This document shows positions 58,436 through 64,000 of a stretch of DNA of 64,000 nt, piece by piece. The notes below the pieces were generated by a model that worked only from the letters and a program-made list of their open reading frames with translations, did not search any database and had not been told where the DNA came from. The stretch comes from Stenopsyche tienmushanensis (taxonomy: Eukaryota; Arthropoda; Insecta; Trichoptera; Stenopsychidae). Within the stretch, counting starts at the first letter, position 1. Each line of letters begins with the position of its first letter. The stretch covers positions 868,001 to 932,000 of the forward strand of contig WACJ01000006.1 of the NCBI GenBank assembly GCA_008973525.1. Direction: 5' to 3'. Both the position numbers and the translations under genes were made by a program.

Positions 58436-58625
58436 AAACGTTTATCATACACGTGTCTGCCAAATTTCATAAAGAATTCTCATCTAGGGCGAGTGGGAGT
58501 ACTTCCATGAACTTGGAAAAAGTAGTTTCGAGAAAAACGCGTTTAAAGCTTGGCCTCTCCTCAGCTTCGCGAAGCGCAGCTTTTCGTCGTCAGCCTATAA
58601 CTTTGCGAATTTCATTTATATCGTC
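58436..58625 (-). repeat. Fragment related to the interior of the 925-bp TTAA element
   Basis: On the minus strand the sequence contains CTTTAAACGCGTTTTTCTCG followed downstream by TTTATGAAATTTGGCAGACA, matching CTTTAAACGCGTTTATCTCA and ATCATGAAATTTGAATGACA at 37561-37650 in the 925-bp element. No terminal repeats were found, so this is a degraded relative. A 73-codon open frame across it is not called. Confidence 0.5.
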
Positions 58626-60600
58626 TTGAAATTTACTGAACGTATTCTTAAACAATGGTTCTTTCTGATAAATGAAAAAAAAAAGACATGGCTAAAGTTG
58701 TAACTTGTAGCACGGAAAGTAGATTGAAGTAAGTAATTTCAGTCTTGTAGGTAAAAGACATTTATGTAATATTTAATTACAGATCTCAATATTTTTTTAT
58801 AAATTTCTGCAACAATATCATTGCGGTAGACTGCCATTTTGTCTATTTACAATATAAAAATAACAAAATGGGAAATAATCACCTTTGTAGGATTAATTAT
58901 ATGAATTTCATAATTTAGGTCTTTTAGAATTGGTAAGATTTAATGTTCATAATGGCAAAACCCTGATTAAAGATCATCTTGCTCTGTTAGTTATGTATTT
59001 AGGCTTAAATAATATCTCAAAAATTGATTCATGAACACTTTGTAAGTGATTGTAAAATTATGTTTAGGTCATTTGAATTTATTACAAATATTACTCCATA
59101 AGAATCGAAGAAATATCGTGCGTTAGTGGTGCTTAATGGATTATACCTAATATGGTTGCCGATGAGTCATGACGATCGATAAGACCATGATATAGCACCT
59201 CGTCGTCCACCCACTTTTTTGATATTTATGATCAATATGAGGTTCTATAAATAACAATAAAATACACCGATTAAAACAGCTTTAAATGGCAATATGCATT
59301 AGGAATGACTTCCATCAGGTATCCCGTATGTCAAACATGTGGCAAGTCGACATTTTCTATTTTCAGGTAGTGCGACTGACATCACCTGTCGTTTAGACAC
59401 ATTTATTACTATTCTATGTAAATGATTTGTCGTCACTAATTACAAACTGTAAGAACTTAATGTCGCAACTACATCCATATACATGTTACGCCTCACACGA
59501 TTTGTTTTATGTGAATTGCCAGTGTGTGACATGTAATGAGCTCTCGTTGAAGTTTGGCGTTATGGGAAATGTAATATTTACTCACAGAATTACCGAAGAT
59601 AATTTTCATATGAGACGAAAAACATATGCGACAAAGGTGTCTTGAAGCTCTCGAAAACATGGCAATTTTAATGTATGAAACACATGTCGGATTATGATGA
59701 TATTTTAGTGTTTATTTTCAAATGTTGAAGGCAGAGCAAATGCTGAAATGGAGTGCACGGTTGGCGACCACATTTTAAAAATATACGAGCATTAGGAAAA
59801 TCGCATCAAAGTGTTATCAACCTATTTTCGCCTGACACTTTTTAACATACGAAGTACTTTTTATTTCGACTTAAGCAACAAAGCTTTTTAACTCTTAACC
59901 TTTCCCTTACCATGCTAAAAAACACGCACGCACTACCATGATGTGTATTTGGTACACCATATGAAATTATAAGTAAGTATAAGATTTTGAAAATTGCAAT
60001 TTAACTTTGAAAATGTTTTTAAACACTCTTAGAGTCCCGTTGAATATTATTCGGAGAATGCCATGTTGCAGTTTTTTTAATTTTCTAAATACTCCTTGTA
60101 TTGTATTTCGAAACATAATATATGTAGGAGATTTTTTAAGCAGTTCAAAATATGTAGTATATTTTTTCAATGCAAAAATATGATTTCTGCATAATTTACT
60201 CGTAATTAATTCATTAAAATATATGCTGTCAGCTATCAGCGGATCATAGTGAGTTAAGATATAACGCTTCGCGTGCGGGTGAGGCGGGAACATGTCTTAT
60301 TGAATACCATGCTTCACAAGTTTCATACATTACTTGTAATCCATATAAATTAATGCATTTACAATTAAAGAGGATCAAATTAAATATACATTTAATGTAA
60401 TTTTTTTGTAATCTATCCTTTAAACAACAATTTAAAATTTCATTGATTTTCTCGTCGTTGTCTAAATTCACAGAAGTTTAAATGTATATTATTTGAGTAT
60501 GTTCTCAATAACTACATTCGTGGCAAGTGCCCGAGGAATATAAGTAAACATAAAAAATTCACAAAGTAATCACTCTTATCTTAGTGGCATCAAATCAACT
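58626..60600. other. Intergenic DNA upstream of the IR gene
   Basis: Positions 59100-59780 are repeat-free and somewhat GC-richer. At 59895 a TTAACCTTTCCCTTACC motif followed by GTGTATTTGGTACACC resembles 22283-22319 and may be one end of a further TTAA element. Minus-strand open frames at 59967-60471 resemble no protein. This is where distal control elements of the receptor gene would lie. Confidence 0.4.
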
Positions 60601-60639
60601 CGATAAAATCATAATATCTCTTGATGCGATTTGGGAGCT

Positions 60640-60647
60640 TATAAAAG
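60640..60647 (+). promoter_or_regulatory. TATA box of the IR gene
   Basis: TATAAAAG at 60640-60647 is followed about 21 bases from its T by TCAATA (60661-60666), an acceptable insect initiator, and the ATG lies at 60702. This predicts a very short 5' leader of about 40 bases. The first ATG downstream is the one chosen for the gene. Confidence 0.65.
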
Positions 60648-60701
60648 CTGGAAATTGAAGTCAATAACTATTTTACGCAGAGTACTTTGCCTTTCAACAT
60701 C

Positions 60702-62795
60702 ATGAGAATTCTTGGTTTTATATTGATTATGATATTTTTATCAAAAAGCAATGCGACTCTAATTCTGTTGAATGATTCAAACTATGAAGAACGTTTTGTG
60801 GAAGATTTGGTATTTCAATTTTTTTGTTTGAAAATAGAGTTTTTTTTTAATATTTTAATAAAAATGTTTGTTTATTTTCAGTTTGAAATTATTTCCCGAT
60901 ACTATATGAGAGAACACAGAAAGACCGTGCTCCTTTATGGTTCTCCTCCCGAATCTTTGAACGTGAAGCTTTCGCGCCTGAACATCCAAATGGTCGTCAT
61001 GAACTCGCATCCCAGAGATCCTGGCACGTTCGTTGTGCCCATGCCTATAGATGTCACAGAAAATTATATACAAAACCCGTCTGCCATGGTCGTTTTCTAC
61101 ACGGATACTGCGGAGGAGATTACGGAAGGGATAGTCCAAATCTCTCAAACAATGTTCCACTCGACGGACGCAAAGTTCGTCATCTGCGTAAGGGAGAAGT
61201 TCTCTATTCCACGAATGTTTAACGTTTTCTGGTGGTACTACTTCCAGTTCACCATCATCTTGGAATACGACGAGACTGAAAATAGGACGGTTGTCTATGA
61301 GTATCATCCTTTTAGCGATTTGAGGCTGGGCGACGGCGTCGGCTTCTACGGCTGCTGGTCGTCTATGGGCCCGGACGAATTCTTCGAAGGTAACATGTGG
61401 CCGTACGTTCACTGTAATGCCACATGCGAGGGTCTCGACAATGATACATTCTCGGAGAATCTCTACGCGCAGGCTTGTCTCAAGATCGAGAAAAGGAATT
61501 TTGGTGCACATTTGGATGTATTCAACAACAAGAGCCATAACTTGCACGGGAATACCATCTCTGTCTTCGTGGTTCACCTCCCACCCGTAACGTATGTGGA
61601 CGAAACCAAGGAAGGCGTCGAAAGGATCAGCGGGAAAGACGGCAATCTGCTTCGGATTCTAGCGCAAAAGATGAACTTCACTATTAGACATCGACTTAAC
61701 GCGAAGGCGAAAAACTTCCAGACCTTTGTGGGTGGACTTATGGACATCGCGTTTCGTCGCTGCTTTTTTAGTGTCAATTCAATATACTTGATACCGATCT
61801 CCTACCCGCCGCTAATACTCTCGTATCCTATAGAAGGAAGCGGGCTGTGTTTCACGGTCCACCGGGCAGATCTTCTCTCCACGTCGGAGAACCTCACCAG
61901 GATGTTCGACAGAGAGTCGCTCATTCTCGTGACGGTGGTGTTCCACTCGACGGTGGCGCTCTTCTTTTTTTACCTTCGGAGATCAGCGAAGGCCAAACCG
62001 TTCGACGCGCTGCAACGTGGCTTCCTCCACTCGATCACCCTATTCCTCTCCTTGCCCGTTCACTGGACAGGGAAGAACGACTCCTTGAGAATTTTTGTCT
62101 TCTTGATCTTCTGGTTCATATTCGTAATCAACTTCATATTTCAAGGATTGATAGTTTCTCTATTATCAACGCCGATCGCAGGTCCCGAAATCGACACGTT
62201 CGAGCAGCTCTACGAGACCGGTTACGACATTGAGGGGTACCCATCCCCGGACTCAATATTACCACCGACTTCAGAACTCTTCAAGGGCCTCAATAGGCGG
62301 TTCAGGGTCAACGAGGAGATGGGTAGTTGTACACACGACCTCGGCAAGCGAATGAAGAAGGCCTGTTGGATGGATTGTCTTCTGGCTGAAGATGCATCAA
62401 AGAACCTCAGGAACGATAAGGACGCCCTCTTCGTTCATATCGGGAGAGATAGGATCCATAGTCACTATCTGGCGTATGCCCACACGAAAGACTCCCCCCT
62501 CAAGGGTAGAACGGACCGCTACACAAAGATGATCTTCGAAGCCGGACTCATGAAGAAGTGGAGAAAAGATTTAGTGACAAGGCCGATCGAAAAGGTCGTG
62601 TACCTGAGTGCTCTCAATCTGACCGACATTCAGGGCTGTTTCTACGTACTGGCGGTCGGGCACGCATTGGCTGCATCGGTCTTCCTCCTGGAATGGCTGG
62701 ACGCACATATCGTACGGCCGTTCTGTAGGTTAATTGGGAGACTCGCGAAAAAATTGCATAAAAAGATCACCGGAAAAGTGAATACGGAGGACTGA
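60702..62795 (+). CDS. Divergent ionotropic receptor (IR)
   Basis: Ligand-gated cation channel subunit of the insect chemosensory IR family, expected in the dendritic membrane of taste or smell neurons. The ATG at 60702 opens a signal peptide (MRILGFILIMIFLSKSNA). After removal of a 72-bp intron (60810-60881) the protein has 673 residues, usual for divergent IRs. Spliced numbering: amino-terminal domain about 19-260; S1 lobe from GKDGNLLRILAQKMNF (287-302); M1 at 381-401; pore loop near SITLFLSLPVHW (420-431); M3 at 440-465 ending FQGLIVSLLST, the IR version of the SYTANLAAFLT motif; S2 lobe about 470-612; M4 at 618-642; a basic tail. The glutamate-binding Arg of S1 is not evident (SYPPLILSYPIEGSG region), so the ligand is probably not glutamate. 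Cys pairs and N-glycosylation sites (NAT, NDS, NKS, NDT) fit an extracellular N-terminus. The frame is intact and near 50 percent GC, far above its AT-rich flanks. Orthology to a named IR cannot be judged from the window. Confidence 0.92.
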   Translation: MRILGFILIMIFLSKSNATLILLNDSNYEERFVEDLVFQFFCLKIEFFFNILIKMFVYFQFEIISRYYMREHRKTVLLYGSPPESLNVKLSRLNIQMVVMNSHPRDPGTFVVPMPIDVTENYIQNPSAMVVFYTDTAEEITEGIVQISQTMFHSTDAKFVICVREKFSIPRMFNVFWWYYFQFTIILEYDETENRTVVYEYHPFSDLRLGDGVGFYGCWSSMGPDEFFEGNMWPYVHCNATCEGLDNDTFSENLYAQACLKIEKRNFGAHLDVFNNKSHNLHGNTISVFVVHLPPVTYVDETKEGVERISGKDGNLLRILAQKMNFTIRHRLNAKAKNFQTFVGGLMDIAFRRCFFSVNSIYLIPISYPPLILSYPIEGSGLCFTVHRADLLSTSENLTRMFDRESLILVTVVFHSTVALFFFYLRRSAKAKPFDALQRGFLHSITLFLSLPVHWTGKNDSLRIFVFLIFWFIFVINFIFQGLIVSLLSTPIAGPEIDTFEQLYETGYDIEGYPSPDSILPPTSELFKGLNRRFRVNEEMGSCTHDLGKRMKKACWMDCLLAEDASKNLRNDKDALFVHIGRDRIHSHYLAYAHTKDSPLKGRTDRYTKMIFEAGLMKKWRKDLVTRPIEKVVYLSALNLTDIQGCFYVLAVGHALAASVFLLEWLDAHIVRPFCRLIGRLAKKLHKKITGKVNTED
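60810..60881 (+). other. Intron of the IR gene, 72 bp, in frame
   Basis: The donor is GAAGATTTG|GTATTTC and the acceptor TTTATTTTCAG|TTTG, with a pyrimidine-rich 3' part. The intron lies in phase 0 after codon 36, is 24 codons long and has no stop, so unspliced RNA would simply add a hydrophobic 24-residue insert rich in F, I and K. Low GC, T-richness and the break in the expected N-terminal helix (EERFVEDL|FEIISRYY) favour splicing. Confidence 0.75.
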
Positions 62796-62868
62796 AATTT
62801 TTCGCAATAATGATATTTTCTCTGAATTACTTTTTTCATTGTATAACATATTATTTGTTATGACAAAA

Positions 62869-62927
62869 AATAAATAGCTATAGACTTTCTTAACAGCTGC
62901 GAAAAGATCGGTTTATAAAACAATAAA
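62869..62927 (+). terminator. Poly(A) signals of the IR gene
   Basis: AATAAA occurs at 62869-62874 and again at 62922-62927, 74 and 127 bases after the stop codon, in AT-rich DNA. Either could direct 3' end formation. Confidence 0.6.
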
Positions 62928-63109
62928 AAAATATGCACTATATTATGTTTTTTCTTTTACTTATTTATATTGAAAATGAACATGAGCTTTCAGCACTACA
63001 TTAAAACGCAATAGAATTTGTAAATTTATATATTTATGAGAATGTTATCACTATTTTGTGTTTTTTATACGATTCATCAAGACTATTAATTTAGAGCAAT
63101 GATTGGTCC
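62928..63109. other. AT-rich spacer
   Basis: AT-rich sequence between the receptor gene and the LTR-like leader; nothing was recognised. Confidence 0.5.
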
Positions 63110-63340
63110 CGAAAATATAAAAACGCACAAGTCATGATTAGAACAGCTTAATCTCTATCAATTACTCGGGTATATATATTCTTCCCGTCGGTTCTTCTGT
63201 AGTCTCGTAGCAGCAACCTCTCATCGAATCAAATAAAGATTTTAGATACGACGAGCGCCTTTTTGTCACAACCTAATCATTTACATCCTTGTATTCAATT
63301 TTAGAAAAGTAAGATCTGGGAACTCATTCGGGGACCCTCT
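63110..63340 (+). promoter_or_regulatory. Second LTR-like leader or next-gene promoter
   Basis: TATAAAAA (63116-63123) is followed by an initiator-like ACAGCT with A at 63145, the same 29-base spacing as in the leader at 1103-1132. AATAAA follows at 63232-63237, then a CTTTTTGTCACA end-like sequence and, 45 bases on, CTGGGAACTCATTCGGGGAC (63316-63335), a phrase of the kind found just inside LTR retroelements. No gag or pol is seen before the window ends. It could instead be the promoter of a downstream gene. Confidence 0.3.
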
Positions 63341-64000
63341 CAATACGAAACAGTGCATTTATGTTGTCAACGTGTATTATCCATAGTTGTATGTAATTGC
63401 ATTTGTATTATGATTAATTAAGATAGCGAATTATAAGATCAGATCCATTCATTGATAGGCAAAAACATCAAGGAGAGGAAGTATAATTAAATAAAAATCT
63501 GACTCATCGTTTTATATGTATATTTATGAATCCACATAGTACGTGTTAGCGTTGAGTTATACGTGCTGGAAAAAATTGTATTAGAATTACAAAGCGACTA
63601 TTTATTTACGAGCAAATGTTCGTTCTATGACTCGCTTTTGCGCAATTTATTACATTGTAGACAATGACTTTTCACCCGCAATTGAGAGATCTTATCTCGC
63701 ATATAAATGTCAGATGCCTTTACATTCGCGCATAAACTGACAGGCATTTATTAGTTGTGAACATTAGCAATGCAAATTGGATTTTTCAACGTTTAAAATA
63801 CGCCTGACGCGATGGGTCAAACGGGGAATACGTCGCGAACGGGTGCTTAATTATGAGTCAAGGGAGATGATGCATCACGTGATGGCGTGGGTGTTCGGTG
63901 TGATGGTCTCGAGAAGAAGGAGTAAGAGGAGGAGGCGGATGAGGTGGCTGGAATCGCAGTTGACAGTTGACGATGCGTTTAACATGACTCGATTAGTTTA
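63341..64000. other. Intergenic DNA, GC-richer towards the end
   Basis: No coding region was recognised. From 63590 the sequence becomes repeat-free and GC-richer, with GATGATGCATCACGTGATGG (E-box CACGTG) near 63866-63885 and GA-rich AGGAGTAAGAGGAGGAGG near 63917-63935. Confidence 0.4.

Noticed and set aside
60855..61577. 240-codon open frame on the minus strand
   Set aside because: It lies wholly opposite the receptor gene, where GC-rich third positions suppress antisense stops; its translation has no family features.

Overview
This is a gene-poor, AT-rich stretch of eukaryotic nuclear DNA, almost certainly from an insect. The evidence is one intact gene for a divergent ionotropic receptor (IR, the arthropod chemosensory branch of the ionotropic glutamate receptors) at 60702-62795, a large R1-clade non-LTR retrotransposon relic at about 19031-21956, and a dense load of DNA transposon relics (piggyBac, hAT, mariner, pogo/Tigger-like, TTAA-target miniature elements) typical of insect genomes. 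The exact order cannot be told from the window alone. There are no bacterial-type operons, CRISPR arrays or rRNA genes, and no convincing tRNA gene.

Layout. From 1 to 18.8 kb the DNA is AT-rich non-coding sequence carrying five copies of one dominant miniature element (called family 1 here: up to about 550 bp, TTAA ends, CCYTTTGAG / CCCTAAAGGAG termini), a hAT-like MITE and an LTR-like leader. From 18.8 to 22 kb a dispersed repeat (family B) is split by the R1-like element, whose reverse transcriptase is broken by one stop codon. From 22 to 29 kb come unique islands, another family 1 copy, a pogo/Tigger-like MITE that itself carries a family 1 copy, and a tandem array. The interval 29122-31300 is a piggyBac element with perfect ends and a dead transposase, invaded by a 200-bp foldback MITE. 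Between 33 and 48 kb lie more family 1 copies, a second family B copy split by a 925-bp TTAA-flanked element with a relic protein and a perfect 27-bp internal inverted repeat, a mariner relic and several GC-richer unique islands. From 48 to 60 kb there are two more family 1 copies, a pogo/Tigger-like structure holding a captured R1 fragment, and a hAT transposase relic. The IR gene, with TATA box, a single short intron and poly(A) signals, occupies 60.6-62.9 kb, followed by a second LTR-like leader.

How it fits together. Only the IR gene looks functional. The rest is a layered transposon graveyard in which target preference for TTAA recurs: at least 14 insertions in 64 kb carry TTAA ends. Between the repeats are about 18 unique, repeat-free islands of 300-900 bp with higher GC and many homeobox-like ATTA/TAAT words. 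They contain no recognisable protein and could be conserved regulatory DNA, but that is inference and needs cross-species alignment. Coordinates of repeat edges are by eye and may be off by 5-20 bases.
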